Positions 27,474-38,162 are shown, counted from the stretch's first letter. The stretch: DNA of 64,000 nt from Halobacillus litoralis (GCF_020524025.1 NZ_JAIVKN010000001.1:930001-994000), one strand, 5' to 3'. A program made the numbers and translations. Notes: generated by a model not told the origin, from the letters alone.

Positions 27474-29435
27474 TTAAGGTCGTGATGAAAGATGCTGGCC
27501 GATACTGCGGATTTCATTGACAGTCTCAGGATTTTCGAGGGCGCTTAAGTCTCCTGATGGTCTATTAAGAAATGCGGATTTAATGGCGCGTCTCATGACT
27601 TTTGCATTACGCGTTTTAGGCAGATCATTCACAACATAGATTTCTTTTGGAGCTAATGCTTTTCCGAGCTTATGATGAAGAAGCCTGTGAAGCTCTTCCA
27701 TTAACTCTTCAGACTTATGGCTGGATGGATTAAGAACGACAAAAGCCACAGGTTCTTCTCCTTTTAAGTTATGGGGAACTCCAATGACACCTGCTTCAAT
27801 GACAGCTTCGTGCTCGACAAGGATAGACTCAACCTCTGCAGGTCCCAGCCGTTTACCAGCCACGTTTAGTACATCATCAGACCGGCCGGTAATTGTATAA
27901 AAGCCTTCTTTATCTCTTTTCACCCAGTCTCCATGCACCCACGTATCCTTAAAACGTCTCCAGTACGTTTCTTCATACCTTTCATCATCCTTATAAAAGC
28001 TCTGCGTCATACCTACCCATGGTTGTCTAAGGACAAGTTCGCCGACTTTATCTTGAAGCGGCTGTCCCGTTTCATCATAGACGCTTGCGTCCATTCCTGG
28101 AAGGGCCGCGTTAAAGGTAACCGGCTGAATAGGCTTTACGAGAACATTTCCAAGGATACCCCCTGATATTTCTGTACCACCAGAATAATTAAAAATAGGA
28201 ACCTTTGAATTCCCTGCATGCTCAAATAACCAGCGCCAAGGTTCAGGGTTCCAAGGTTCACCGGTCGACCCGATAACTTTTAATGAACCTAGATCATGTT
28301 TGTGAATCCATTCTTCCCCGTGTTTCATCATTAGACGAACGAGTGTAGGCGAAATGCCTAAATGGCTGACTTCATATCGTTCCACTAGTTCCCATAAACG
28401 GTCAGGGTTTGGATAGTCAGGCGTACCTTCAAACATAACAATAGAAGCACCATTCACTAAACCTCCATATACGAGAAAGGGGCCCATCATCCAGCCCATA
28501 TCTGTGTACCAGAATAAGGTATCTTCCTTCGTTACATCCATACAGATTCCTGCATCAAACGCCGCTTTTATAGGAAAACCGGCATGTGTATGGACGGCAC
28601 CTTTAGGTGTGCCTGTCGTTCCAGACGTATAAATTAACATAAAAGGATCGTCTGGATTCTTCGTCACAGAATTGTAAACGGTTTCATTTTTCCGTAAATA
28701 AGACCAGGGAAGATCGCGATAATCGTTCCAATCCACTTCAATCCCTGAACGTTCGACCACAAAGACATGCTCAAGTGAAGGGCACTGATCGGCAGCTAAA
28801 TCTGCTTCATCTTTCATATGGATGGTTTTTCCTCTACGATAGAAACCGTCCGCAGTTATGAGAGCTTTAGCTTTAGAAGCTTCTATCCTGGCTGCCAGGG
28901 CGTCTGCTTTATATCCTGAAAAGGCGGGGGAGAAAACAGCGCCGATTTTAGAAATGGCGAGCATCGCTATCAGTGTCTCAGGAATCATCGGCATATAAAT
29001 TGTTACGATATCACCGTTTGTTATGCCATAACTTTCAAGGCCGTGGGCAACTGTGTCTACTTCTCTACGTAATTCTGCATAGGTATACTGCGCCTGATCC
29101 CCATTATCTCCTTCCCAAAAAAGAGCAGTCGCGTCTTTTTTCTGTACATCCTCCGACCATTTGTCGAGTGCATTATGGCAGGCATTTAGTTCACCACCGA
29201 CAAACCACTTTGGATAAGCCTTTCCTTTAGATAGATCTAACGTTTTTTTATAGGGGGTATACCATTCTATTTCTAATTCCTTTACCGCCTCATCCCACAT
29301 CCATTCAATGTCCTGTACGGATTTCTCATGAAACGTTTCATAATTTGTAATCCTGTGTTTCTTCATCCACTGATACAGGCGGGTCGATTCTTTATGTTGA
29401 TTTGTAGGTGTCCAGGCGTTTGTATATGTACTCAC
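27474..29435 (-). CDS. AMP-forming acyl-CoA synthetase, acetyl-/acetoacetyl-CoA synthetase-like
   Basis: A 653-aa acid-CoA ligase of the Acs subgroup: N-terminal ACAS-like region, IYTSGTTGTPKGAVHTH, NYSGGTEISGG, TWVHGDWVKRDKEGFYTITGRSDDVLNVAGKRLGPAEVES and the C-terminal catalytic Lys in PKTRNAKVMRR, a site that is acetylated in AcsA enzymes. Placed convergently to the leucine operon, it could recapture acetate or acetoacetate released by HMG-CoA lyase; substrate choice is inference. ATG 29435 is preceded by GAGGAAAC. Confidence 0.88.
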   Translation of the reverse strand: MSTYTNAWTPTNQHKESTRLYQWMKKHRITNYETFHEKSVQDIEWMWDEAVKELEIEWYTPYKKTLDLSKGKAYPKWFVGGELNACHNALDKWSEDVQKKDATALFWEGDNGDQAQYTYAELRREVDTVAHGLESYGITNGDIVTIYMPMIPETLIAMLAISKIGAVFSPAFSGYKADALAARIEASKAKALITADGFYRRGKTIHMKDEADLAADQCPSLEHVFVVERSGIEVDWNDYRDLPWSYLRKNETVYNSVTKNPDDPFMLIYTSGTTGTPKGAVHTHAGFPIKAAFDAGICMDVTKEDTLFWYTDMGWMMGPFLVYGGLVNGASIVMFEGTPDYPNPDRLWELVERYEVSHLGISPTLVRLMMKHGEEWIHKHDLGSLKVIGSTGEPWNPEPWRWLFEHAGNSKVPIFNYSGGTEISGGILGNVLVKPIQPVTFNAALPGMDASVYDETGQPLQDKVGELVLRQPWVGMTQSFYKDDERYEETYWRRFKDTWVHGDWVKRDKEGFYTITGRSDDVLNVAGKRLGPAEVESILVEHEAVIEAGVIGVPHNLKGEEPVAFVVLNPSSHKSEELMEELHRLLHHKLGKALAPKEIYVVNDLPKTRNAKVMRRAIKSAFLNRPSGDLSALENPETVNEIRSIGQHLSSRP

Positions 29436-29551
29436 ATTTGTTTCCTCCTTTTTCTGAAAAGTCTTATATTTATTATAACTTATAGCAAGGGTTCAATGAA
29501 CGTTTGTACATTTTTCACATAGAAATTATTAGAAGAAGATTGAAAATTACT

Positions 29552-29580
29552 TGAAACTTCTACAGGGTGTTATTCGGTAT
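29552..29580 (+). promoter_or_regulatory. Possible ECF sigma (sigma-W-like) promoter for flotillin
   Basis: TGAAAC (29552-29557), 17-nt spacer, CGGTAT (29575-29580). The -35 is a perfect ECF element; the -10 has one extra G relative to the sigma-W pattern CGTA. In B. subtilis floT is under sigma-W (established knowledge). Tentative. Confidence 0.4.
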
Positions 29581-29632
29581 GTAATAAAACGCTGATTATT
29601 TAGATCAGGGAAATGAAAAAGGAGTGGATGGT

Positions 29633-31117
29633 ATGTTTGAAGGAGCTTTATTCTTCTTAATTTTAGGAGTGATCGGAGTCGTCGCTCTTATTGCTGGTAT
29701 CGCAACCTTTATTATTTTTCGTCTGCGCTACAAGACAGCAAGTTCAAATGAAGCCTTAATTGTGACAGGACCAAAACTTGGGGACCCTGAACAGGAAAAA
29801 AATGTGTTTGAGGATGACAATGGGCGTTCTGTGAAAATCATTCGGGGCGGGGGTTACCGGTTACGGATGTTCCAAACAGCAACCCCGATTGATTTGACTT
29901 CTTTTCAATTGCAGGTAAACTCTGAAAAAGCTTATACCAAAGAAGGGATTCCTGTACGTGTTGCGAGTACAGCTGTCATCAGCATCGGAAGTGAACTGGA
30001 GATTATGGCAAACTTTGCTGAGAAGTTTCTCGGCAAAAAACAAAAAGAGCGGGAATCTGAGTTGAAAGACGTATTAAATGGACATTTACGATCCATCATT
30101 GCTTCACTGCCTATTGAAAAAATTTATAACGACTTTAAGGAAGTTAATACACAAGTGAAGAAAATTGCTGAATCGGACCTAAAAGGAATGGGGTTTGAAA
30201 TTACCTCTTTTGCACTTAATGATGTAGAAGACGTGGATGTTGAAAATGGATACATAGACGCGCTTGGCCGTCCCCATATCGCTGAGGTTCAGAAAAAAGC
30301 AAACATGGCGGAATCAGATGCCACGAAAGAGACAAGAATCTACCAGGCAAAAAATGATCAGGAAGCCCAGGATGAAGAAAACCGCCGTTTAACAGCGGTT
30401 GCAGCTTCTACAAAAGAAAAGGATATTAAAGAAGCGGAGTTCCAGACAGAAACCAACCGTGCAAGAGCGAATGCAGATCAGGCCGGAGAGCTTGAAAGGC
30501 AGAAACTAGCACAGCAGATCAAAGAAGAAGAATTGAAGGTGCAGTACATCGAGAAGCAAAGGGCAGTAGAACTGGAAGAAGAGGAAAACAAACGGAGACG
30601 CTCCATTGCAGATGCTGAAGCTTATGAAGTGACCAAGCGTGCACAGGCAGAAGCGGATAATGAGAGAATTAAAGGGGAATCAGAGGCAGAAGTCATCCGA
30701 CAACGAGGAATTGCTGAAGCGGAATCTAAGGAACGTATGGCTAAAGCTATGGAACAATACGGAGAAGCAGCGATCATGGAAATGCTCATTAATGTCTTGC
30801 CGGACTATGCAGAGAAAGTTTCTGCTCCGATTAGTCAAATTAAAGACATGAAAGTCATTGATATGGGTGGATCAGCCTCACAAGGTGGTTCAGCTAAAGT
30901 AGCTAATAGTGTGACGTCTACCATGTTAGGCATCCAGGAATCTCTTAAGGAAACAACAGGGATGGATTTAAAGGCGATGCTTGAAAGTTATGTCTCACGT
31001 GGAGCGGTTCATAACTTCACAGGAGCAGCAACAGATTCTAATAAAGAAGTGGCTGCTGCTAAGGAAGAAGACCAGGAAAAGCTGAACCAGACAGAAACAA
31101 ACAAAACTTCCGAATAA
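29633..31117 (+). CDS. floT: Flotillin-like SPFH-domain membrane protein
   Basis: A 494-aa protein organising fluid membrane microdomains. One N-terminal transmembrane or hairpin segment (residues about 3-30), an SPFH domain (about 35-200, VRVASTAVISIGSE, LKGMGFEITSFALNDVED), and a long Ala/Glu/Lys coiled coil (about 210-400) with EA repeats. C-terminal region contains the oligomerisation-type segment ETTGMDLKAMLESYV. ATG 29633 follows AAAGGAG; the GTG at 29624 overlaps the ribosome binding site. No YuaF-like NfeD partner is encoded next to it, unlike in B. subtilis. Confidence 0.92.
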   Translation: MFEGALFFLILGVIGVVALIAGIATFIIFRLRYKTASSNEALIVTGPKLGDPEQEKNVFEDDNGRSVKIIRGGGYRLRMFQTATPIDLTSFQLQVNSEKAYTKEGIPVRVASTAVISIGSELEIMANFAEKFLGKKQKERESELKDVLNGHLRSIIASLPIEKIYNDFKEVNTQVKKIAESDLKGMGFEITSFALNDVEDVDVENGYIDALGRPHIAEVQKKANMAESDATKETRIYQAKNDQEAQDEENRRLTAVAASTKEKDIKEAEFQTETNRARANADQAGELERQKLAQQIKEEELKVQYIEKQRAVELEEEENKRRRSIADAEAYEVTKRAQAEADNERIKGESEAEVIRQRGIAEAESKERMAKAMEQYGEAAIMEMLINVLPDYAEKVSAPISQIKDMKVIDMGGSASQGGSAKVANSVTSTMLGIQESLKETTGMDLKAMLESYVSRGAVHNFTGAATDSNKEVAAAKEEDQEKLNQTETNKTSE

Positions 31118-31118
31118 C

Positions 31119-31157
31119 AAAATCACCTGTAGAGACCAAAACTCTACAGGTGATTTT
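31119..31157 (+). terminator. Terminator of floT
   Basis: A 16-bp perfect stem (AAAATCACCTGTAGAG with CTCTACAGGTGATTTT), 7-nt loop. Confidence 0.9.
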
Positions 31158-31168
31158 TAAAATTTCAC

Positions 31169-31195
31169 GTTTAACAGTCAATAGTATTGGGGAAT
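31169..31195 (+). promoter_or_regulatory. Sigma-B-like promoter upstream of the sulfolipid genes
   Basis: GTTTAA (31169-31174) followed after 15 nt by GGGAAT (31190-31195), or after 14 nt by GGGGAA. It matches the general-stress consensus but lies about 240 nt before the first start codon, so a long leader would follow. The 315-base gap shows no gene. Motif-based inference. Confidence 0.5.
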
Positions 31196-31429
31196 AAAGG
31201 AGTCAGGTCTCAAAAAAGCGAGAATGCTGTCGATTTCCTTACATAATAAATGGAGTTTAACAAAGAAATAATTGTTTCAAAATTGAATTAATGGTAAAGT
31301 CAAAAACGTAGAGACCATGACTATGAGTGCGTATACATAAAGAAGCTCATTTGCATTTGTATCCAGCTGATAGTTAAACGTGTTGCTCTATAAAGGGAAA
31401 CGGGTATGCAAGACGTAACTAGGAGGTAG

Positions 31430-32581
<1,152 letters not shown>

Positions 32582-32594
32582 GGAGTTTTCCGCT

Positions 32595-33758
32595 TTGAAA
32601 ATCGCCATAATCACAGAAACTTTCCTACCATCTACAGATGGAGTAGTTACACGACTAAAGGAATCAATTAAATACCTTAGAAGTCAAGAGCACGAAGTTG
32701 TCGTCATTGCTCCAGATCTTGGTGTGACGGAATACGAAGGGGCGATTGTTGAAGGGGTTAAAACCACAAAAATGCCTTTCTACCGTTCTCGTGAGTTCAG
32801 TATGCCACAGCGTAAAGTAAGGGACCTGCTGATCAAGCACGACCCTGACCTCGTTCATGTGGTCAATCCAGCTTTAGTGGGTGTGTCAGGAGTATATTAC
32901 GCTGACAAGCTGAATTACCCGCTCATAGCATCTTACCATACGCATGTGCCGAAATATTTGGACTACTATCGATTGTATCCATTCAAGCCGCTGGTTTGGT
33001 GGTATTTCCGCAAACTGCACAATTATGCCCATGTAAACTTGTGTACATCCAGAGCGATAAAAAAAGAACTGGATGCCAAGAACTTTCATAATGTAAGTGT
33101 GTGGGACAGAGGGGTAGCCGTTGATCATTACCATCCTCGTCATAAAAATGAAGAGATGCGTGAAAGGTTATCTGGTGGAAAACCAGAGAATAAGCTGCTC
33201 GTATTTGTTGGACGACTGGCTCCTGAAAAGGAAATCCATAAAATCAGACCATTGTTGGAACAAAGAGAGGATATTTCGTTAGCTATTGTGGGAGATGGGC
33301 CGGTAAAAGATGAACTGGTCCGTACTTTTGAAGGTACCAATACGGTATTTACTGGACTATTACATGGTGATGAACTTGCACAGGCTTTTTCCTCTTCCGA
33401 TGCTTTGATTTTCCCATCAGTTACAGAGACGTTAGGACTTGTTATATTAGAGTCCATGGCTTCAGGTCTGCCCGTTATTGCTGCCAAAAGCGGTCCAACG
33501 ATGGAGCAGGTAGAAGACGGGAAAACGGGCTTGTTGTTTGAAAATGAGAATACAGCCAGCATGATTGAGGCGATCAAACGACTTGAAGACGGAGACCTTT
33601 ACGAAACTTTATGTAAAAACGCAAGGATAGAAGCAGAAAAGCACAGCTGGCAGAAACCATCTGAGCAGATCCTTGATTATTATTATCAAACCTTAAAGGT
33701 CTATGAAGAAAGTCGCGCCGGATCATCAAAAAAAACTAAAATAAAAGCCACAGAGTAA
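32595..33758 (+). CDS. sqdX: GT4 glycosyltransferase, probable sulfoquinovosyltransferase (SqdX/SQD2-like)
   Basis: A 387-aa GT-B fold enzyme that should transfer sulfoquinovose to diacylglycerol, giving the anionic lipid SQDG. N-terminal half: IITETFLPSTDGVVTRLKESI, DLVHVVNPALVGVSG, ASYHTHVPKYLDYY, NLCTSRAIKKEL; C-terminal half: FVGRLAPEKEI and the E-x7-E motif ETLGLVILE with SGLPVIAA. The start is TTG 32595 nine nt after AAGGAG; a longer frame from 32493 runs inside the upstream gene. A MgtA- or PimB-type glucosyl or mannosyl transferase is the alternative. Confidence 0.85.
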   Translation: MKIAIITETFLPSTDGVVTRLKESIKYLRSQEHEVVVIAPDLGVTEYEGAIVEGVKTTKMPFYRSREFSMPQRKVRDLLIKHDPDLVHVVNPALVGVSGVYYADKLNYPLIASYHTHVPKYLDYYRLYPFKPLVWWYFRKLHNYAHVNLCTSRAIKKELDAKNFHNVSVWDRGVAVDHYHPRHKNEEMRERLSGGKPENKLLVFVGRLAPEKEIHKIRPLLEQREDISLAIVGDGPVKDELVRTFEGTNTVFTGLLHGDELAQAFSSSDALIFPSVTETLGLVILESMASGLPVIAAKSGPTMEQVEDGKTGLLFENENTASMIEAIKRLEDGDLYETLCKNARIEAEKHSWQKPSEQILDYYYQTLKVYEESRAGSSKKTKIKATE

Positions 33759-33776
33759 AATCTCTGTGGCTTTTAT
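33741..33776 (+). terminator. Terminator of the sulfolipid operon
   Basis: A 15-bp perfect stem (ATAAAAGCCACAGAG with CTCTGTGGCTTTTAT), loop TAAAAT, then TTTG. The left arm overlaps the last codons. Confidence 0.9.
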
Positions 33777-33797
33777 TTTGTAGAACTTTATATAAAA

Positions 33798-33919
33798 ACT
33801 TAGTAGCAACTCAGATAAATAAGAAAGAAATAAGAGAACATACGTTCTTAATGGGCGAATCGGGCACTTTTTACACTTTTTCTGAATATTCTCACTTTGA
33901 ACTTAGTAGCAACTCCGAA
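33798..33919 (+). repeat. Paired interspersed repeat, copy pair 2
   Basis: Copy A 33798-33812 (ACTTAGTAGCAACTC) and copy B 33901-33919 (ACTTAGTAGCAACTCCGAA), 103 bp apart, enclose the dyad AGAACATACGTTCT (33835-33848). The sequence after copy B (A-rich, then AATCAATAA) is nearly the same as that after the solo copy at 42119. The unit fills much of the 336-base gap before the next gene. Confidence 0.85.
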
Positions 33920-34094
33920 AACTAAAGAAAAAAACAATCAATAACAGGATCAACATGAATTCAGAAACGAAGCAGCTATCATACTAGTATCAATGCTTAA
34001 CTTATCTTAAAGGAAACACATTTGTTTTACAATGGTCTCATAAAGTTCTTCGTTCATGCCACACTAATGGTAACAAAGGAAGAGGTGGGATCTT

Positions 34095-34358
34095 ATGGAA
34101 TGGAAAGGCAAAATTATCTCAGGTGAGTTTGAAGATCAAGGTGAAGATTTTATTCTTCATCAAGTGAAACATTTTTCTACAACATCGACATTAAATGAAA
34201 GCCAGGTAAACTCAATCTACAATTACTTAAGTAAAGCTGAGAGTGATCGTGATGGTCAGATTTTAACATTGAATGATCAAATGTTAATTCGCTTAAGTCA
34301 AGAAGAAATTCGTCTGGTGATGGATGATTTGGAATATATTCGTTCTCAATATGAGTAA
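34095..34358 (+). CDS. Hypothetical protein, 87 aa
   Basis: A soluble acidic protein without Cys or membrane segments; the second half looks helical (SQVNSIYNYLSKAESDRDGQ, QEEIRLVMDDLEYIRSQY). ATG 34095 has AGAGGTGGG upstream. Codon use resembles the neighbours. I do not recognise the family; no function is offered. It stands alone between a repeat element and a long non-coding stretch. Confidence 0.65.
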   Translation: MEWKGKIISGEFEDQGEDFILHQVKHFSTTSTLNESQVNSIYNYLSKAESDRDGQILTLNDQMLIRLSQEEIRLVMDDLEYIRSQYE

Positions 34359-35128
<770 letters not shown>

Positions 35129-35671
35129 GTGAAAAACATTTTTTTAGCAGTGCTCTCTCTTATTGCCTTTCTATTTCTGCGTCCAAAAAAAGTAAAAGCA
35201 CCTACAATAAAGACTTCGAATGATTTATATCCTGGCACCGATTGTGCAATTATGGCTGGGGACTTACTGTTTTCCCCTATTGGAAAAAGCGAATCTAAAT
35301 ATGTCGGCCATGTTGGATTTGTTATGGATACAAATGAAGTTGTCCATTCAATCCCTTCTGGTTTAGCCAGAGATTCCATTTCAACCTATTTTAAGAAGTT
35401 CAGGGGTATCACCCTGTATCGGCCGAAAAGTACTCAGTCCGGCTCTATAGCCGCATTATATATGGAGGATTTGTTCGCCACGTATCCTAAGGCTCTTTAC
35501 AGAGTCTGGACCCCCTTAGGGACATCGGACTATGAGCAATATTGTACAAAACTGGTCTGGCAGGCTTATTATTTTGGATCCAATATAAACCTTGGACACT
35601 TACCTCTTTCAGCTAAAGCTGTACATCCAGTAAGAATTAAGGATCGTAAATACTTAAAGCGAAAATGGTAA
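35129..35671 (+). CDS. Permuted NlpC/P60-type (YiiX-like) cysteine hydrolase
   Basis: A 180-aa protein with one N-terminal hydrophobic anchor (about residues 2-19) and a papain-like fold in permuted order: CAIMAGDLLFSP, then the His motif YVGHVGFVMDTNEVVHSIP, then the Cys motif EQYCTKLVWQAYYFGSN. Such enzymes cut amide bonds in cell-wall or lipid substrates; the substrate is unknown. GTG 35129 is chosen because AAAGGA lies about nine nt before it; GTG 35123 is too close. Confidence 0.75.
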   Translation: MKNIFLAVLSLIAFLFLRPKKVKAPTIKTSNDLYPGTDCAIMAGDLLFSPIGKSESKYVGHVGFVMDTNEVVHSIPSGLARDSISTYFKKFRGITLYRPKSTQSGSIAALYMEDLFATYPKALYRVWTPLGTSDYEQYCTKLVWQAYYFGSNINLGHLPLSAKAVHPVRIKDRKYLKRKW

Positions 35672-35672
35672 A

Positions 35673-35705
35673 GAAACGCTCATCGATTAGTTTGATGAGC
35701 GTTTC
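35673..35705. terminator. Bidirectional hairpin between convergent genes
   Basis: A 12-bp perfect stem (GAAACGCTCATC with GATGAGCGTTTC) with a 9-nt loop. The right arm is inside the end of the minus-strand exonuclease gene. Confidence 0.7.
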
Positions 35706-36619
35706 AAATGTTGTAAAAATTCGTTTTCTGGCAGAATTTCTATAGGGTAGCCCTGGCTTAGCAAGGTTTCAGCCCTCTCTAATTTAGTTGTTTTTTTGCC
35801 GGCTTTGTACTGCTCGTAGGTTCGCTTGCCTACCACAATAAAATTAGTTGTCGATTCAACTTCCGGCTGCCATTTAGCCCCGGCGTCCACGACCTTCTGG
35901 ACAGCTTCATCTCTTTTCATATCATCAAGCCTGCCTGTAAAGACGATAGATGCATTGTAATATGGATGTGTCTGATCAAACTCTGTTGTAGCTGCTACAT
36001 AGGCTTGAGGCACAGGTTTACGCGCTTTTTTCCTTTTATTTATCCGAGCTGCTTCATAGCCCCCTTCGTACATCATCCCATTGGTAGTGCCGGTCTTTTC
36101 AATAAGTTCTTTACTGTTAGAGGCCCCTAGTTCGTCCTTTGCACATAAAAAGATATGAGCGCATGCTTTCGCATCTTCCAGAGCATGGTGGTGATTAAAC
36201 GTAAAACCAAGATGCTTGGAAACAATATTTAAGTTGTACTTGGGAAGCTGCCAAGTCTTTTTGGAAATGTTTACTGTGCAGTTATAAGCGAGCATTGGAT
36301 AAGATAAGTTATACTCATCAAGAACAGCCCTTAAAACACCCATATCAAATTGTGCATTATGAGCAATGACAAGCTTGCCTTCTATGATTGGCTTAATTTC
36401 ATTTTCCCATAAAACATCAAACGTATGGGCATCTGCTACATCGTCTTTGGTTATGCCATGAACCCTCACATTGATGGGGGCAAAGAAATTCTTTTTTGGT
36501 TTAACAAGTCTGTAATATTCCCTCTTCAGGTCACCATTTTCATATTCCACTAACCCGATAGAACAAACGGATGACCGGGAGGCGTTTGCTGTTTCAAAAT
36601 CAAGAGCTACAAAGTTCAT
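35687..36619 (-). CDS. DEDDh 3'-5' exonuclease with C-terminal BRCT domain (DnaQ-like)
   Basis: A 310-aa protein. Exonuclease motifs: ExoI FVALDFETAN, ExoII VIAHNAQFDMGVL, ExoIII HHALEDAKACAHIF, the DEDDh set. The C-terminal part (about 225-305: NASIVFTGRLDDMKRDEAVQKVVDAGAKW, TNFIVVGKRT, KLERAETLLSQGYPIEILPENEFL) is a BRCT domain as in NAD-dependent DNA ligase. A stand-alone repair or proofreading-type nuclease is likely. ATG 36619 follows AAGGAG; an upstream frame to 36655 lacks a site. Confidence 0.88.
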   Translation of the reverse strand: MNFVALDFETANASRSSVCSIGLVEYENGDLKREYYRLVKPKKNFFAPINVRVHGITKDDVADAHTFDVLWENEIKPIIEGKLVIAHNAQFDMGVLRAVLDEYNLSYPMLAYNCTVNISKKTWQLPKYNLNIVSKHLGFTFNHHHALEDAKACAHIFLCAKDELGASNSKELIEKTGTTNGMMYEGGYEAARINKRKKARKPVPQAYVAATTEFDQTHPYYNASIVFTGRLDDMKRDEAVQKVVDAGAKWQPEVESTTNFIVVGKRTYEQYKAGKKTTKLERAETLLSQGYPIEILPENEFLQHLKRSSN

Positions 36620-36745
36620 ATGATACTCCTTTTTATTCTTGGTTATACCCATCATAAAATGATTAGCTTCATTCGTCTAACAATAAACAACAGGTGGATA
36701 AAGAAAATGCATCTGCCGATGATAAAAGGAAAGGAGTTTATTGAG

Positions 36746-36856
36746 ATGCCTTTTGATTATGCAGAGCTTCCAAAAGATCAATTGAAACGAATTACAGAAT
36801 TGGAAGAGCAATTAAATGTTGTTTTAATCGCTTATGATTCAAAGTATATAGATTAA
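36746..36856 (+). CDS. Hypothetical 36-aa protein
   Basis: ATG 36746 lies ten nt after AAAGGAG and the frame ends just before a terminator. The peptide is acidic and helical (LPKDQLKRITELEEQLNVVLIAYD), with no membrane segment. Longer in-frame readings back to 36620 run into the promoter region of the divergent exonuclease gene and look non-coding. Function unknown. Confidence 0.55.
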   Translation: MPFDYAELPKDQLKRITELEEQLNVVLIAYDSKYID

Positions 36857-36861
36857 AAAAA

Positions 36862-36886
36862 GGCCTCATTTTTATGGGGCTTTTTT
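36862..36886 (+). terminator. Terminator after the 36-aa gene
   Basis: GCCTCAT with ATGGGGC (one G-T pair), loop TTTT, then seven T. Confidence 0.75.
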
Positions 36887-37058
36887 TAATCAACCCGATT
36901 GTATGAAGAATGCCCTCTCTCTTATGATTTCAAGCTCCTGAAGAAATCGCCTGCTTAATCAGGTATTCAAATACAGTTTTAGGTTTAAACTTCCTATCAC
37001 GTCTTTAGAATATTTTTTTCCAACGGTTGAAGGATAACAATAGGAAAGGAGGGATCAC

Positions 37059-37391
37059 ATGAAAGCAAAACCATTTAAAGGGGTCGTTTTTTTGTTGGTA
37101 CTTGTTTTTCTATCGTTATCTTTCAACCATGTATTCGCCCAGCCGGAATACGCTAAATGGGGAAAGACTGCAGTAGAAGAAACAGCGAAAGAATACCCGG
37201 AGTGGAAATTAATCAATTACGATTATAATGGCAAAGTGGTTATTTCAGAGGAAAGAACTCAGTACAATTTCAAATTGACTTTAGAAAGTGATGAGGAACA
37301 GAAAAAACAGGTGTTAGTCTATGTGCTTGTGAATCCGAAAACCGATCAGCTTTCTGAAGTTCAATTTGATGAGATATCTGGGTCATCTTAA
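37059..37391 (+). CDS. Secreted DUF3889-type protein (YqzG/YhdC-like)
   Basis: A 110-aa exported protein: a cleavable signal peptide (residues about 1-27, ending FNHVFAQ) and a small domain with YAKWGKTAVEETAKEYPEWKLINYDYNGK, the pattern of the DUF3889 family. Function unknown. AAGGAGGG precedes ATG 37059. It is a single gene closed by a terminator shared with the convergent nitroreductase gene. Confidence 0.8.
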   Translation: MKAKPFKGVVFLLVLVFLSLSFNHVFAQPEYAKWGKTAVEETAKEYPEWKLINYDYNGKVVISEERTQYNFKLTLESDEEQKKQVLVYVLVNPKTDQLSEVQFDEISGSS

Positions 37392-37424
37392 AAAAAGCAC
37401 ACCGTATTGCAGGTGTGCTTTTTT
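37392..37424. terminator. Bidirectional terminator
   Basis: A 12-bp perfect stem AAAAAGCACACC/GGTGTGCTTTTT with T runs on both strands, between convergent genes. Confidence 0.9.
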
Positions 37425-37425
37425 G

Positions 37426-37983
37426 TTATTGTTTTTTGTATATAGAAAACTTTTCTTGAATGGGCGTTCTTTTTTTAGGTTTTGGCTGCTGATCAAAAAA
37501 GCCTAAATGGATAAAGCCTACAATTTTTTCACCGGCTTCGACACCCAATAAGTCACGGACTTTTGGCTCATGAATCTGAGCGTCTGTTTTCCAAACAACG
37601 CCGAGCTGCCTTTCCCAGGCAAGCAGCTGAAAGTTCTGCAGTAAACAGCTGATTGCACCAAAATTTTCTTCCCATTGCTTTTGTCTTGGATCCACTGTCA
37701 TGACTGGAATAAGAAAAGCTGCCGGTTTACTGAAATACTCCCGCCTGTTCTCCCGCATTTCAAGAGGGAATGTTTGAACGAGTGATTCAACAAAGGATTC
37801 CTTTTCTTCTGAAGGTATATAAATAAATCTCCAAGGTTCGCGCAAACCGTGTGTTGGAGCCCAGCGGGCATCATCCAAAAGTTCTTTAACTAATTCAGTT
37901 GGTACTGGCTTTTCTGAATAGCCATTTTTCACGGAGCGACGCTCTCTTATTATGTTTGCTAAATTTGATTTTGTTTGTTCCAT
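37426..37983 (-). CDS. Nitroreductase-family FMN-dependent oxidoreductase
   Basis: A 185-aa single-domain protein: IIRERRSVKNGYSEKPVP (FMN phosphate contact), DDARWAPTHGLREPWRFIYI, then CLLQNFQLLAWERQLGVVWKTDAQI and IVGFIHLGFFDQQPKPKKRTP at the C-terminus. Family members reduce nitro compounds, quinones or flavins with NAD(P)H. ATG 37983 follows TAGGTGAT; a GTG-type extension of three codons is less likely. Confidence 0.87.
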   Translation of the reverse strand: MEQTKSNLANIIRERRSVKNGYSEKPVPTELVKELLDDARWAPTHGLREPWRFIYIPSEEKESFVESLVQTFPLEMRENRREYFSKPAAFLIPVMTVDPRQKQWEENFGAISCLLQNFQLLAWERQLGVVWKTDAQIHEPKVRDLLGVEAGEKIVGFIHLGFFDQQPKPKKRTPIQEKFSIYKKQ

Positions 37984-38123
37984 GCGTATCACCTACATTA
38001 TCTAAGTATTTTATTAAGGGTAAAGCTAAGGTTCCCTTAAATTCTGTCAAGGTTATCTTCTTTACTTACCCCCTTCTTCTATTCTATATGAAAGAATCAC
38101 TATAGAACAGTACTGAAATCCAC

Positions 38124-38157
38124 AAAATAAAAAGAGACAGGCGATGCGCCCGTCTCT
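38124..38157 (-). terminator. Terminator of the membrane-anchored msrB
   Basis: Stem AGAGACAGGC/GCCCGTCTCT (one G-T pair), followed on the minus strand by TTTTTATTTT. Confidence 0.85.
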
Positions 38158-38162
38158 TCATT

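Noticed and set aside
29498-29509. GAACGTTTGTAC as a LexA box
   Set aside because: The second half-site is GTAC rather than GTTC and the outer bases do not fit; not a credible match.
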